This document shows, one piece after another, positions 19,686 to 28,312 of a stretch of DNA of 39,983 bases. Origin of the DNA: an uncultured Desulfuromonadales bacterium (GTDB lineage Bacteria; Desulfobacterota; Desulfuromonadia; Desulfuromonadales; Geopsychrobacteraceae); assembly GCA_945787295.1 (NCBI GenBank), contig CALZHQ010000011.1:1-39983 (forward strand). Direction: 5' to 3'. Position numbers and translations under genes: made by a program. The notes under the pieces were generated by a model. It was not told where the DNA came from and did not search any database. It worked only from the letters and a program-made list of their open reading frames with translations. Within the stretch, counting starts at the first letter, position 1, and each line of letters starts with the position of its first letter.

Positions 19686-20483
19686 GTGCAACGACCGCAA
19701 CTGATCATCTTTACCGACCTCGACGGGACCCTGCTCGATCACCACAGCTACAGCTGGCAGGCCGCCCGTTCCGCGCTGCAACAGCTGCAGGCACAGCAGA
19801 TCCCGCTGATCCTCTGCACCAGTAAAACCGCCGCAGAAGTCTCCCACCTGCATCAGGAGCTGGCGCTGACCACCCCCTATATCGTTGAAAACGGGGCTGG
19901 GGTTATTCTGCCGGATGCCGAACCTTCTGCCTATTTTTTTGGCAAACCTTATGCGGAGCTGATAAATCTGGTGCACCGGCTGCGCGATGCAAAGAGGTAT
20001 CGTTTTAAGGGTTTTCGCGATTTTTCCGTCGCCGAAGTGCAGCAAGAGACCGGTTTACCAGAAGCTGCTGCAATACTTGCCAAACAACGACTCTGCTCGG
20101 AACCGATCCGCTGGGATGACTGCCAGGAGGCTCTGGAGACATTCCGCGCTGATCTGGCCGAACATGACCTGCAATTGCTGTGCGGCGGCCGTTTCTATCA
20201 TGTCTTAAGCGCCTCCGCCGACAAAGGCAAGGCCCTGCGTTGGCTGCTCGCTCACTATCCATCACAAAACCAGCCAGCGGCTGGCTGGTACAGCATCGCC
20301 CTCGGCGACGGGCCGAACGATCAATCGATGTTGGAAGCCGCCGATCTGGCCGTCGTCATCCCATCAGCAAGTGGCCGGTCTCCCAAACCAGCTAAGGTCA
20401 CCATCATTCACGCGCAAGATCAGGGTCCAAGCGGCTGGAATCAGACCGTTCTTGAAATCCTGAAACAACATAACAAGGAGTAA
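19686..20483 (+). CDS. Glucosyl/mannosyl-3-phosphoglycerate phosphatase (HAD-IIB)
   Basis: The 265-residue protein is a HAD-superfamily phosphatase of the MpgP/YedP type. Motif I is D11-L-D13-G-T; motif II is the Ser in LCTSKT; motif III/IV is LGDGPND with D208 and D212. The cap domain has the IVENGAG stretch found in mannosyl-3-phosphoglycerate phosphatases. Next to a GT81-type synthase the likely reaction is glucosyl-3-phosphoglycerate to glucosylglycerate plus phosphate; related enzymes also accept the mannosyl substrate. The start is GTG at 19686 behind TAGGAG. Only three bases separate its stop from the synthase ATG, so the two are coupled. Confidence 0.88.
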   Translation: MQRPQLIIFTDLDGTLLDHHSYSWQAARSALQQLQAQQIPLILCTSKTAAEVSHLHQELALTTPYIVENGAGVILPDAEPSAYFFGKPYAELINLVHRLRDAKRYRFKGFRDFSVAEVQQETGLPEAAAILAKQRLCSEPIRWDDCQEALETFRADLAEHDLQLLCGGRFYHVLSASADKGKALRWLLAHYPSQNQPAAGWYSIALGDGPNDQSMLEAADLAVVIPSASGRSPKPAKVTIIHAQDQGPSGWNQTVLEILKQHNKE

Positions 20484-20486
20484 CCC

Positions 20487-21698
20487 ATGGCTGATTTTTT
20501 CCAGAATGGCGTCATCACCACGTTACATAATCTGACCGACCGCCCGCTTGAGGAGTTGGAAAGCGAGCTGCAGAAATTCTCCGGACGGCGGCCGATGAGC
20601 CTGGTGCTGCCATCGCTCTTTTCCGAACTGGAAGGCCCGGCGCTCGGGCCGATCCTGGATGATTTGAAGGAGGCACCCTACCTGCGCGAGATCGTCATCG
20701 GCCTGGATCGTGCTGACGAAGGTCAGTTCAATTACGCCAAGGACTATTTCGGCCGCCTGCCGCAGGAGCACCGGATCCTCTGGAACGATGGCCCGCGCCT
20801 GCTCGCCGTGGATAAAATGCTCAAGGAGAAGGGGTTGGCCCCGACCGAGATGGGCAAGGGCCGCAACGTCTGGTACTGCTTCGGCTACGTGCTCGCTTCC
20901 GGGCGCAGCAAAGCGGTGGCGCTGCACGACTGCGATATTGTCACCTATAAACGGGAGATGCTGGCGCGACTGATCTATCCGGTCGCTAACCCGGCCTTTA
21001 ACTATCAATTTTGCAAAGGTTATTATTCCAGGATTGCCAACGACAGCCTCAATGGCCGGGTCTGCCGCCTGCTGGTCACCCCGCTGCTGCGGTCCCTGCA
21101 GAAGGTGGTCGGTCATTCCGACTATCTCGAATACCTCGACAGCTTTCGTTATGCTTTGGCAGGCGAATTCTCAATGCGAGTCGATGTCTTGAATGACCTG
21201 CGCATCCCCAGTGACTGGGGCCTGGAGATCGGCCTGCTTTCGGAGATGTACCGCAACTACTCCAACAGCCGCGTCTGCCAGGTCGATATCGCCGACGTTT
21301 ATGACCACAAGCATCAGGATATGTCGGCTGACAACCCGCAAGGCGGCCTGTCACGCATGAGTACCGACATCACCAAGGCGGTGATCCGCAAACTGGCCAC
21401 CCAGGGTGGGGTCTTTTCTTTGGAGACTTTCCGGACCATCAAGGCGACCTATTTCCGTGAGGCGCTCGATTTTGTAGAACGTTTTTATAATGATGCGCTG
21501 ATGAACGGATTGTCTATTGATCGGCATAAGGAGGAAAAGGCGGTGGAACTGTTCGCCGAGAACATTATGCGCGCCGGTGAGGTGTTCCTCTCCAATCCGA
21601 TGGAAACACCCTTTATGCCGAGTTGGAACCGGGTGATCAGTGCGATTCCGGATATTCTGGATCATATTTATGAGGCGGTGGAGGAGGATAATAAGTAA
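20487..21698 (+). CDS. gpgS: Glucosyl-3-phosphoglycerate synthase (GT81-like)
   Basis: The 403-residue glycosyltransferase should join glucose from an NDP-glucose donor to 3-phosphoglycerate, the first step of glucosylglycerate synthesis. The metal-binding DxD motif is D148-C-D150 (LHDCDIV) in a GT-A fold, preceded by GLDRADEGQF and GKGRNVWYCFGY. The length matches the Persephonella/Methanococcoides type GpgS (about 400 residues), longer than the mycobacterial form. RIPSDWGLEIGLL and VYDHKHQ are typical of this family. It follows the phosphatase by three bases. Repeats B1 and B2 follow after its stop. Mannosyl-3-phosphoglycerate synthase is a less likely alternative. Confidence 0.88.
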   Translation: MADFFQNGVITTLHNLTDRPLEELESELQKFSGRRPMSLVLPSLFSELEGPALGPILDDLKEAPYLREIVIGLDRADEGQFNYAKDYFGRLPQEHRILWNDGPRLLAVDKMLKEKGLAPTEMGKGRNVWYCFGYVLASGRSKAVALHDCDIVTYKREMLARLIYPVANPAFNYQFCKGYYSRIANDSLNGRVCRLLVTPLLRSLQKVVGHSDYLEYLDSFRYALAGEFSMRVDVLNDLRIPSDWGLEIGLLSEMYRNYSNSRVCQVDIADVYDHKHQDMSADNPQGGLSRMSTDITKAVIRKLATQGGVFSLETFRTIKATYFREALDFVERFYNDALMNGLSIDRHKEEKAVELFAENIMRAGEVFLSNPMETPFMPSWNRVISAIPDILDHIYEAVEEDNK

Positions 21699-21728
21699 GT
21701 TTCGTTCGAGGAAACCATAAATCTTTAA

Positions 21729-21904
21729 AACCGGCGGGTCGCGTCCCGCCAGACGAGTTACTTTTCTGGCGCGGCCCAGAAAAGTAACCAAAAGAGGCCG
21801 CCCCACTGGTTCCGCCCGCTGCGCGGGAACCTCCGTTCCACAAGCGCTTCGGGGCCGCTCCCATGCGCTTCGCTTAACCTCGCGGCAAACCTCCCGAAGC
21901 GCTT
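21729..21904 (-). repeat. Structured intergenic repeat, copy B1
   Basis: Read on the minus strand this is the counterpart of copy A1. H1 has arms CCCGAAGCGCTT/AAGCGCTTCGGG (21893-21904 with 21842-21853), a stem sequence unrelated to that of A1, around the same 37-base block (21852-21888). H2 is a CCCGC/GCGGG hairpin near 21816-21828. H3 has perfect 13-base arms (21757-21769 and 21776-21788). H4 has GGCGGG/CCCGCC arms (21733-21738 and 21745-21750). It lies about 30 bases after the gpgS stop. Confidence 0.85.
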
Positions 21905-21964
21905 ACTCCACTCCGGCGGAAGCCAAAGGGGAAAAGAAAGTCAAAAGCATTAGCAGTTCCCTCC

Positions 21965-22175
21965 CGTGTGACGCCGCCGGAGAGCAGTGGAGTTTTGCAG
22001 GAATTCGAGGAAAAATGTTTGAGCCGCAGGCGAGTTTTTTTCCGAGCTGCAAAACGGAACGAAGCGAAGGGAACCCGCCAGAGGCGGGCAAGGAGTTCGG
22101 GTGCCTTTTTCTGCTTACTCTTTTGTGGCGTGACAAAAGAGTAAGGCGGCTGTCGGGCCGCGACCCGACGGTTTT
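21965..22175 (+). repeat. Structured intergenic repeat, copy B2 (inverted relative to B1)
   Basis: This plus-strand copy is the counterpart of A2. The outer stem is GTTTTGCAG/CTGCAAAAC (21992-22000 with 22047-22055). A CCCGCC/GGCGGG hairpin sits near 22075-22088. H3 has 13-base arms (22114-22126 and 22133-22145), and H4 is GTCGGG/CCCGAC (22152-22157 and 22164-22169) followed by GGTTTT. It ends close to the convergent phosphorylase gene and could also stop transcription between the two converging units. Confidence 0.85.
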
Positions 22176-22187
22176 ACCAATAACAAC

Positions 22188-23933
22188 TCACCCCTCCTGC
22201 ACCAACCACAACACATGATAAGGCGGCAACTCAATCACCGCCCGCTGGCTGGTCACCACTTCCCCGGTCAGCAGACCAACCCAGCGCCCCTCAAATTGCC
22301 CGTCGAGCGCACCATCCAGATACAGGCTGCGCTCCTGATCCGTCAGATTATGGACAGCAAAGAGCCGCTGCTCGCCATCCAGGCTGACCCGCCAGAAGCC
22401 GAACAGGTGCTCTCCCAAGTGCAGCACCTCCTGCCGTGCATCCGGGTGGAAGGCCGGCTGTTCGCGACGGATCTTTATCCGCCGCCGGAGTTCGCCAAAC
22501 ACCAGCGCCTGGTCCGACTGCACATCTGCCAGCAATTCATCCAGTTCCTCACGCTGCCAGCGGCGCCGGTTGATGCTCCGGGCGCGGCCAGTCTGCTCGA
22601 CGCCCTCATGATAGTTCGGCGTCGCCAGCAAGCTGTGAATGTAGAGCGCCGGGATACCACGCAAACCGATCATTAAGGTCTGCGCCAGCAGGAAGCGGGC
22701 GAGCTGCCAGCAGTCATCCCCCAGCCAAGTCCCCTTGAGGGCATCGAAGTAGCCGACGTTGATTTCATACGGGCTTTTGCTGCCATCTTCGTTGGCCTTG
22801 TAGCTGACCATGCCGCCGAACTTCTCCATCCCTTTCAGCAGCAGATCGATCTCTCCCTGCGGCAGCAAGCCTTCCAGCGGCCGCATGCCGACTCCGTCGT
22901 GGGAGGCGGTGAAGTTGAGGAAGGTGCAGCCGGGTGGCGTGCTACACCGGGTGCGCGCCCATTCACAGAGGTACTGGCTGGTGCCGCGATACAGGCCGTG
23001 CAGCAGCAAGGGCGCCAGGCTGAACTGGTAAATCATGTGCGCCTCGTCGCTGTCGCCGAAATAGCTCAAATTCTGATGGTGCGGCAGGTTGGTTTCGGTC
23101 AGCAGTACCGTCTTGGGCGCCACCGTGCCGAGCAGATCACGCAGCAGCTTGACGATTTCATGGGTCTGCGGCAGGTTGAGGCAACCGGTGCCCCACTCCT
23201 TCCAGAGAAAGGCGACCGCATCGAGCCGCACAAAACGCGCCCCCTGCCGCAGGTAAAAGAGCAGAATCCTGACATATTCGAGCAGCACATCCGGGTTAGA
23301 AAAATCGACATCAACCTGATCGGCGCTGAATGTTGTCCAGACCTTGGCCGGTCCGGCATCCGTTTCCACTTCAGTGAGGAGTGGCGACTGGCGCGGCCGC
23401 ACCACATGACTCAGGTCAGCGGCTTCTGGCGGGGAAACAAAATAGTTGTGGCCCGGTTCTTCAGCGCGGAGGAACTGCTGAAACCAGCGGTGCTGGCTGG
23501 AGACATGATTGATGACCAGATCGACCATCAGGTCAAAGTTCCGGTTCAATTCAGTCACCTGCGACCAGTCCCCCAACTCAGGATTGACCTGCAGATAATC
23601 GATAACAGCAAAACCGTCATCCGAACTGAACGGAAAAAAAGGCAGCAGATGAACGATACTGATCAAGCCGGTTAAATGCTGTTCAAGAAATGAGCACAAG
23701 CTCTGTAGCGGTAATTGCTGATCGGCACAGATCGAATCCCCGTAGCTGATCAGAATAACGTCCTGCTCGTTCCAGAGACGACCGGCCGGCACGCCCTCGT
23801 CCGGCGCGAAAAAAACCTGCAGCTCGCTAAGCAATTGATCCAGAACTGTTTTCACCTGCCCGGAAGGATAAATCCGACTCAGCCGTTCAGCAGCCTGCTC
23901 CTTAAAACGCTCAAGGTCGTCGCTAGTTGTCAT
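22188..23933 (-). CDS. GH13_18 glycoside phosphorylase, probable glucosylglycerate phosphorylase
   Basis: The 581-residue protein belongs to the sucrose-phosphorylase-like GH13 subfamily 18. Catalytic residues are visible: nucleophile D238 in ARFVRLDAVAFLW, acid/base E280 in VLLTETNLPH, and the transition-state Asp D346 in FTASHDGVG. Subfamily 18 contains phosphorylases for sucrose, sucrose-6-phosphate, glucosylglycerol and glucosylglycerate (the last includes E. coli YcjM). Facing the synthase, phosphatase and glycerate kinase genes, glucosylglycerate phosphorolysis to alpha-glucose-1-phosphate and D-glycerate is the most likely role; this is inference from context. It is minus-strand and convergent with gpgS. 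AGAGGGG precedes the ATG at 23933. Confidence 0.87.
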   Translation of the reverse strand: MTTSDDLERFKEQAAERLSRIYPSGQVKTVLDQLLSELQVFFAPDEGVPAGRLWNEQDVILISYGDSICADQQLPLQSLCSFLEQHLTGLISIVHLLPFFPFSSDDGFAVIDYLQVNPELGDWSQVTELNRNFDLMVDLVINHVSSQHRWFQQFLRAEEPGHNYFVSPPEAADLSHVVRPRQSPLLTEVETDAGPAKVWTTFSADQVDVDFSNPDVLLEYVRILLFYLRQGARFVRLDAVAFLWKEWGTGCLNLPQTHEIVKLLRDLLGTVAPKTVLLTETNLPHHQNLSYFGDSDEAHMIYQFSLAPLLLHGLYRGTSQYLCEWARTRCSTPPGCTFLNFTASHDGVGMRPLEGLLPQGEIDLLLKGMEKFGGMVSYKANEDGSKSPYEINVGYFDALKGTWLGDDCWQLARFLLAQTLMIGLRGIPALYIHSLLATPNYHEGVEQTGRARSINRRRWQREELDELLADVQSDQALVFGELRRRIKIRREQPAFHPDARQEVLHLGEHLFGFWRVSLDGEQRLFAVHNLTDQERSLYLDGALDGQFEGRWVGLLTGEVVTSQRAVIELPPYHVLWLVQEG

Positions 23934-24002
23934 GAATTGACCCCTCTGAAGTCTGTTCGCAATTCATTTATCCGGTGCAGATTACAGGCCAATTCCAGCA
24001 AC

Positions 24003-24038
24003 AAAAAAAGCCGCTGCACTATGCTCGGCAGCGGCTTT
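24003..24038 (-). terminator. Rho-independent terminator after the cytochrome gene
   Basis: AAAGCCGCTGC (24007-24017) pairs with GCAGCGGCTTT (24028-24038). On the minus strand the hairpin is followed by a run of T residues, 20 bases after the cytochrome stop. Confidence 0.85.
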
Positions 24039-24058
24039 CAAAATCGGAATCTGGCGGA

Positions 24059-24373
24059 TTACTTCACGTGGCAGCGGTTACAGTTGGCTTTTGCTTCAAA
24101 GGCCCGCTTGCCGTTGTGGCAGACGCCACAGTATTTTCCAGCATAGATGTCGTCCATCTTGATTTCGACAGTCCCATACTTCATTTTCGGGAAGACGTCC
24201 TTGTTGTGGCACTCCATACACTTGACCCCGGCATCCTTGTGCACCTGGCCGGAGAAGACTACCTTCCCCATTGAGCTCTTGGTAAAATCGAGAGTTTTAC
24301 CGGGGGGAACAGCAACGGCAGCAGTAACAGAACAAACAGCAACGATTGCGATCAACAGGATAAGTTTTTTCAT
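24059..24373 (-). CDS. Triheme c7-type cytochrome, periplasmic
   Basis: The 104-residue preprotein has a signal peptide (MKKLILLIAIVAVCSVTAAVAV) and three CxxCH heme sites: CMECH, CGVCH and CNRCH. The spacing and the phrases GKVVFSGQVHKD, MDDIYAGKYCGVCHNGKRAF match the small triheme 'nanowire' domain family of Geobacter/Desulfuromonas rather than PpcA itself. It would carry electrons through the periplasm during metal or extracellular electron transfer. The usual FSHxxH element reads FSGQVH, so one axial-ligand His is absent and only four His exist in total. I chose the ATG at 24373 because the upstream GTG lies inside its ribosome site (AAAGGTGGG). Confidence 0.88.
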   Translation of the reverse strand: MKKLILLIAIVAVCSVTAAVAVPPGKTLDFTKSSMGKVVFSGQVHKDAGVKCMECHNKDVFPKMKYGTVEIKMDDIYAGKYCGVCHNGKRAFEAKANCNRCHVK

Positions 24374-24573
24374 TTGACCCACCTTTATTGAATAGGGTTG
24401 ACAAGATCTACAATAAATATCACCAAGCAGGTTAGCTTAACAAATCTTGTCCGTCAACTTTGGAGAATAATTAAAAGATTAATTTCTTTTGCATTTTCTC
24501 CCAATGAGGTATTATTAAGCTTATATGATAACAGGGGATCTACCCTGAACAAAAATGTAATTTGGAGCCTTCC

Positions 24574-25785
24574 TTGGAACACTTTATCGCCCGACAACCA
24601 ATTTTTGATCACAAAGGCAAAGTCTACGCCTACGAGTTGCTCTTCCGTTCCGGCCTGCACAATTATTTTGATGCCGACGATCATGACCAGGCCGCAGCCA
24701 GTGTCATCGCCAACAGCAGTCTGCTGTTCGGACTCAACGAGATGAGCGGCGGGGCAAAGGTTTTTATCAACTGTACCCGCAAGGTCCTGGTTGAGGATTT
24801 CATGACTGTGCTGCCGAAGCAGCAGGCGGTCGTCGAGGTGCTGGAACATGTCACCCCGGATAGCGATGTCATCGAAGCCTGTCGACGCCTGAAAAAACAG
24901 GGCTACATCCTTGCTCTCGATGATTTTGTCTACCACGACAATTATGAACCGCTGCTGGAAATGGCCGACATCATCAAGGTCGACTTTCTGGAAAGTGACG
25001 TCGAAGAGCAGGAACGCCTGGCCAAGATGATGATCCCGCGCGGCATCCGGATGCTGGCGGAAAAAGTCGAGACCCATGAAGTCTATGAACAGGCCAAAAA
25101 GATGGGCTACCAGCTGTTCCAAGGCTACTTTTTTGCCAAACCGGTCATCGTTTCGCGTAAGGATATCCCGACCAACAAACTGCAGTTCCTGCGCATCCTG
25201 AAGGATATTCACGCCGAAGAGGTCGAGTTCAAGAAGCTCGCGGAAACCATCCAGAGCGAGGTGTCGCTCTCTTACAAGCTGCTCAAACTGATCAATTCCG
25301 CCGCCTTTGCCCTGCGCCACAAAGTCACCAACATTCTACAGGCCCTGTCGCTGCTCGGGATCCGTGAAATCCGTTCCTGGATCTCGCTGCTGTCGATCTC
25401 GGCAATGGCCGATGACAAACCAGCAGAACTGGTGGTCAGCTCACTGGTGCGGGCCAAATTCTGTGAACATCTGGCCGAACCCTGCGGGCTGGTCGGCCGC
25501 AAATCGGACATGTTCCTGATGGGCCTGTTTTCATTGCTCGATGTCATCATGTCGCGGCCGATCGATGAAATCCTCCAGGAGATTACCGTTGAAGAGGATA
25601 TCCAGGCCGCCCTGACCGGAACCCCTGGAACCATGCAAACCATCCTGGAGCTGATCGTCGCCATCGAAAAGGGTGAATGGGAGCAGGTCACCTCTTTGTC
25701 GGAGCAACTCGACATCGACGAACAACCACTGGCCGAAGCCTACATGGAAGCGGTCAAGTGGGCGCATGAGATCTACGCCCTCTAG
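24574..25785 (+). CDS. EAL-HDOD domain signalling protein (YuxH-like)
   Basis: An EAL-type phosphodiesterase domain (about residues 1-190) is fused to an HDOD domain (about 200-390). Many EAL residues survive: E in YELLFR, N in FINCT, E in VVEVLEH, the DD of ALDDFV, K in IIKVDF, E in MLAEKVE and Q in LFQGYF, although the YELL signature differs from EAL, so cyclic-di-GMP hydrolysis or simple binding are both possible. The HDOD half has LSYKLLKLINSAAFAL and IREIRSWISLLSIS. Such proteins link cyclic-di-GMP to motility or stress outputs. Start choice: TTG at 24574 with TTTGGAG seven bases before it; TTG at 24562 is an alternative. Confidence 0.88.
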   Translation: MEHFIARQPIFDHKGKVYAYELLFRSGLHNYFDADDHDQAAASVIANSSLLFGLNEMSGGAKVFINCTRKVLVEDFMTVLPKQQAVVEVLEHVTPDSDVIEACRRLKKQGYILALDDFVYHDNYEPLLEMADIIKVDFLESDVEEQERLAKMMIPRGIRMLAEKVETHEVYEQAKKMGYQLFQGYFFAKPVIVSRKDIPTNKLQFLRILKDIHAEEVEFKKLAETIQSEVSLSYKLLKLINSAAFALRHKVTNILQALSLLGIREIRSWISLLSISAMADDKPAELVVSSLVRAKFCEHLAEPCGLVGRKSDMFLMGLFSLLDVIMSRPIDEILQEITVEEDIQAALTGTPGTMQTILELIVAIEKGEWEQVTSLSEQLDIDEQPLAEAYMEAVKWAHEIYAL

Positions 25786-25821
25786 TCCTGTCCGGCACTG
25801 AACGGTCATTGAAAGGGGCCG

Positions 25822-26922
25822 ATGATGAGTGTTCGATTCCCTTTTCGCAACCTGGAGCCATACTTTCTCTCCGGTTTGTTCGACGACCCCCTGCTGCTGC
25901 TCAAAATCCGCCCAACCGGCGCCAACCTGCTGTTCGATTGCGGCCAACTGCATCACTTGGCCAAACGGACCCTGACACATATCGAAGCCGTCTTTATCAG
26001 TCACTGTCACATGGACCATCTGATGGGGATCGACCTGCTGATCCGCCACCTGCATGCGGCGGGGAAAACCATTGACCTCTACGGGCCGCCGGGTCTGAGC
26101 GAAAAAATCATCCATCACCTGGCCGGCTACGACTGGAATCTGGCCGAGGACTACTGGAGTCGCTTCCGGGTCCATGATATCCATCCGGATAAGGTGATCT
26201 CTGTCGAGCTGAGCGGTCCCGAGCAGTTCCGCTGTAAACCTCTCGGCACAAAGTTCCGTGACACACGAACCATATTTCACAACCGGCACCTGTCGATTGA
26301 AGCCGAACTCTGCGACCACCGGGTCCCCTCGCTGATTTTCCGCATCAACGAACAGCCTGCCTTCCTGATCGACAGCGAACAACTCAAAGCCCAGAAGCTC
26401 GTGCCAGGCCCCTGGATCAGGGAACTAAAACGCCGCTATTTCCAGGGCACTCTCAACGAGTCACCGCTGACGGTGTTACGTCAAGGCGAACAGGGGGCAA
26501 AAGAGGCTGTGATCGATGATGTTGCCAGCTTCTGTCAACGGATCGGCCGGAAGCAGCAACCCGCTTCGCTGGGCTACATCAGTGACGTCGGTTTCACCGT
26601 GCAGAACCAAGAAACGATAAAACAGCTGTTGCAGGGGCTCGAACTGTTGATCTGCGAAGCAACCTTCCTGGCGGCAGACCAAGAGAAAGCCCGCACCTCT
26701 TTTCATCTCTGCACCGCTGACATAAATCAACTGCTCAGGCAGTTGCACCCCAACTGGTTTCTGCCGATGCACCTGTCAAAAACCTACAGCCGCAGAAGCC
26801 AACAACTCTATTCTGAACTCCAGCCGCCAAAGGGGACAAGACTGCTCCAGATTCCCTGCCATACCACCCTATGCCCACGGCTGTTAACAGAGTTCGAATG
26901 GACCTCCTGGATCGGCAAGTAA
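25822..26922 (+). CDS. RNase Z-like metallo-beta-lactamase-fold hydrolase
   Basis: The 366-residue protein has the metal-binding motif H61-x-H63-x-D65-H66 (ISHCHMDHLMG), a further ligand region in AFLIDSEQ, and downstream SFHLCTADIN and FLPMHLSKTY that supply the remaining histidines. The phrase CDHRVPSLIFRI resembles the RNase Z/ElaC substrate-binding block. A tRNA 3'-end or other phosphodiesterase role is likely; the protein is longer than typical bacterial RNase Z (~300) by an insert of about 60 residues near 190-250. An AAAGGGGCC ribosome site precedes the tandem ATGs at 25822 and 25825. Confidence 0.85.
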   Translation: MMSVRFPFRNLEPYFLSGLFDDPLLLLKIRPTGANLLFDCGQLHHLAKRTLTHIEAVFISHCHMDHLMGIDLLIRHLHAAGKTIDLYGPPGLSEKIIHHLAGYDWNLAEDYWSRFRVHDIHPDKVISVELSGPEQFRCKPLGTKFRDTRTIFHNRHLSIEAELCDHRVPSLIFRINEQPAFLIDSEQLKAQKLVPGPWIRELKRRYFQGTLNESPLTVLRQGEQGAKEAVIDDVASFCQRIGRKQQPASLGYISDVGFTVQNQETIKQLLQGLELLICEATFLAADQEKARTSFHLCTADINQLLRQLHPNWFLPMHLSKTYSRRSQQLYSELQPPKGTRLLQIPCHTTLCPRLLTEFEWTSWIGK

Positions 26923-27004
26923 CGCCCCCTGCCATTAGACTCACGCTCCGTGTTAGCATGAAAAAAAAGCCACCTACTTGCAAAGCGACCGACAGGGGGA
27001 AGAG

Positions 27005-27403
27005 ATGGACGAAAAAATGATCCGCAGTGAAGAGGAGTGGCGCGAACGGCTCAGCCCTGAAGAGTACCGGGTGGCCCGCGAAGCGGGGACAGAAAGAGCG
27101 TTTAGCGGCCGCTACTGGGACAACCACGAAAGCGGCAGCTATCACTGTGTCTGCTGTGGTCTGGAATTGTTCCATTCCGCCAGTAAATACGATTCGGGCA
27201 GCGGCTGGCCGAGCTTTTTTCAGGCGGTGGCCGATGAGAATATCGCTCGGCTGGAAGACCGCAGTCACTTTATGGTCCGTACCGAAACTGTCTGTGCCCG
27301 CTGCGACGCGCATTTAGGACACCTGTTCGACGACGGACCACAGCCGACCGGGCTGCGCTACTGTATCAACTCGGCAGCACTGAAATTTATTCCGGAAAAG
27401 TAA
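27005..27403 (+). CDS. msrB: Peptide-methionine (R)-S-oxide reductase
   Basis: The 132-residue MsrB repairs methionine-R-sulfoxide in proteins. The catalytic Cys is C120 in [10 protein letters not shown]. The structural zinc site is formed by C48 and C51 ([10 protein letters not shown], with an extra Cys50) and C97 and C100 ([10 protein letters not shown]). [11 protein letters not shown] is the family signature. I start at the ATG at 27005, which has AGGGGGAAGAG just upstream, rather than the in-frame ATG at 26978. Probably a single-gene unit. No MsrA is encoded nearby. Confidence 0.95.
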   Translation: MDEKMIRSEEEWRERLSPEEYRVAREAGTERAFSGRYWDNHESGSYHCVCCGLELFHSASKYDSGSGWPSFFQAVADENIARLEDRSHFMVRTETVCARCDAHLGHLFDDGPQPTGLRYCINSAALKFIPEK

Positions 27404-27527
27404 TCCATCGGGGCTTTTTTCGTTCAAGCGCTTGCTGAGAGAAACTCTTTAATTCCAGCAAGAGCCTGGCTTGGAAACACAATGTCCACGAAACAATTCG
27501 AAAGACAGATCGAGGGCTATCGAACCA

Positions 27528-28220
27528 ATGCACACTAACAGCAGGTCTAGAGACTCAACTATTTTACGGCTTAAAGGTTCGCTGTTACTCCTGATTCTCT
27601 TTGCGTTAAGCGGCTGCGCCAATCTGTTTATTGAGCCTTACGGATTTGTCGCGGCGGATAGTGAACCAGCAAACCCCGACCGGGAGGAAATATCCATCCC
27701 GCAAAACGCCCCGTCCATTTCACAAGGCTACAAACCGGAACCTGCCTCCGGCGGTCATGCAGTACAGGACTCTTATCACGAGGGGATCGACATTATCGAT
27801 AAAGCAGGGACCCCTGTTTTAGCTCCTGCAGCCGGGGTGGTTACCAGCTCTTACTTTGAACCTTTTTATGGCAACCGGTTGATTCTCAGCCATGGCAAAG
27901 ACGGCAGCGGATTATTCCTCAAAAGTAAATATTTCCACCTGCGTAAACGACTGGTCAAAGCCGGGGAGACCGTTCGGCGTGGACAGCAGATTGGCACTTT
28001 GGGTCGCTCGGGCTTGTTATCTGGCGGTTTTCCGCACCTTCATTTTGAAATTCGCGGCAGCTCAGACCCAGATCCATATCGGTCTGAACCGCTCCACCCC
28101 CACAAATTCTGGGTTGATGGGAGCGGTGTCATCACCTGCTTCGACAGGACCAGGAAATATCCTGAAAACATATTCAGGACCACCTATCCAGTCCCTTGTC
28201 GTGGTTTAGATTGGAGATAA
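27528..28220 (+). CDS. M23-family peptidase lipoprotein
   Basis: The 230-residue precursor has a lipoprotein signal ending in the lipobox LSGC with Cys30 (LLLLILFALSGC). The LytM/M23 domain carries the zinc motif H84-x3-D88 (YHEGID) and the H170-x-H172 pair (FPHLHFEIR), with H137 in KYFHLRK, so it is predicted to be active on peptidoglycan cross-links. It is attached to a membrane in the periplasm. ATG at 27528 with GAGGG upstream is preferred; TTG at 27471 is an in-frame alternative. It converges with the hemerythrin gene. Confidence 0.85.
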   Translation: MHTNSRSRDSTILRLKGSLLLLILFALSGCANLFIEPYGFVAADSEPANPDREEISIPQNAPSISQGYKPEPASGGHAVQDSYHEGIDIIDKAGTPVLAPAAGVVTSSYFEPFYGNRLILSHGKDGSGLFLKSKYFHLRKRLVKAGETVRRGQQIGTLGRSGLLSGGFPHLHFEIRGSSDPDPYRSEPLHPHKFWVDGSGVITCFDRTRKYPENIFRTTYPVPCRGLDWR

Positions 28221-28312
28221 ATGCGCAGCACAAATTAAAAGGGGGGAGCGGCGGATTACGATTTCCTGCAGGGTTCACGATCTGCCCCGAACGCGGAGGT
28301 GTCACAACATAG

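Noticed and set aside
24374..24382. GTG start for the triheme cytochrome
   Set aside because: The codon lies inside the AAAGGTGGG ribosome site of the ATG at 24373 and would add only three residues to the signal peptide.
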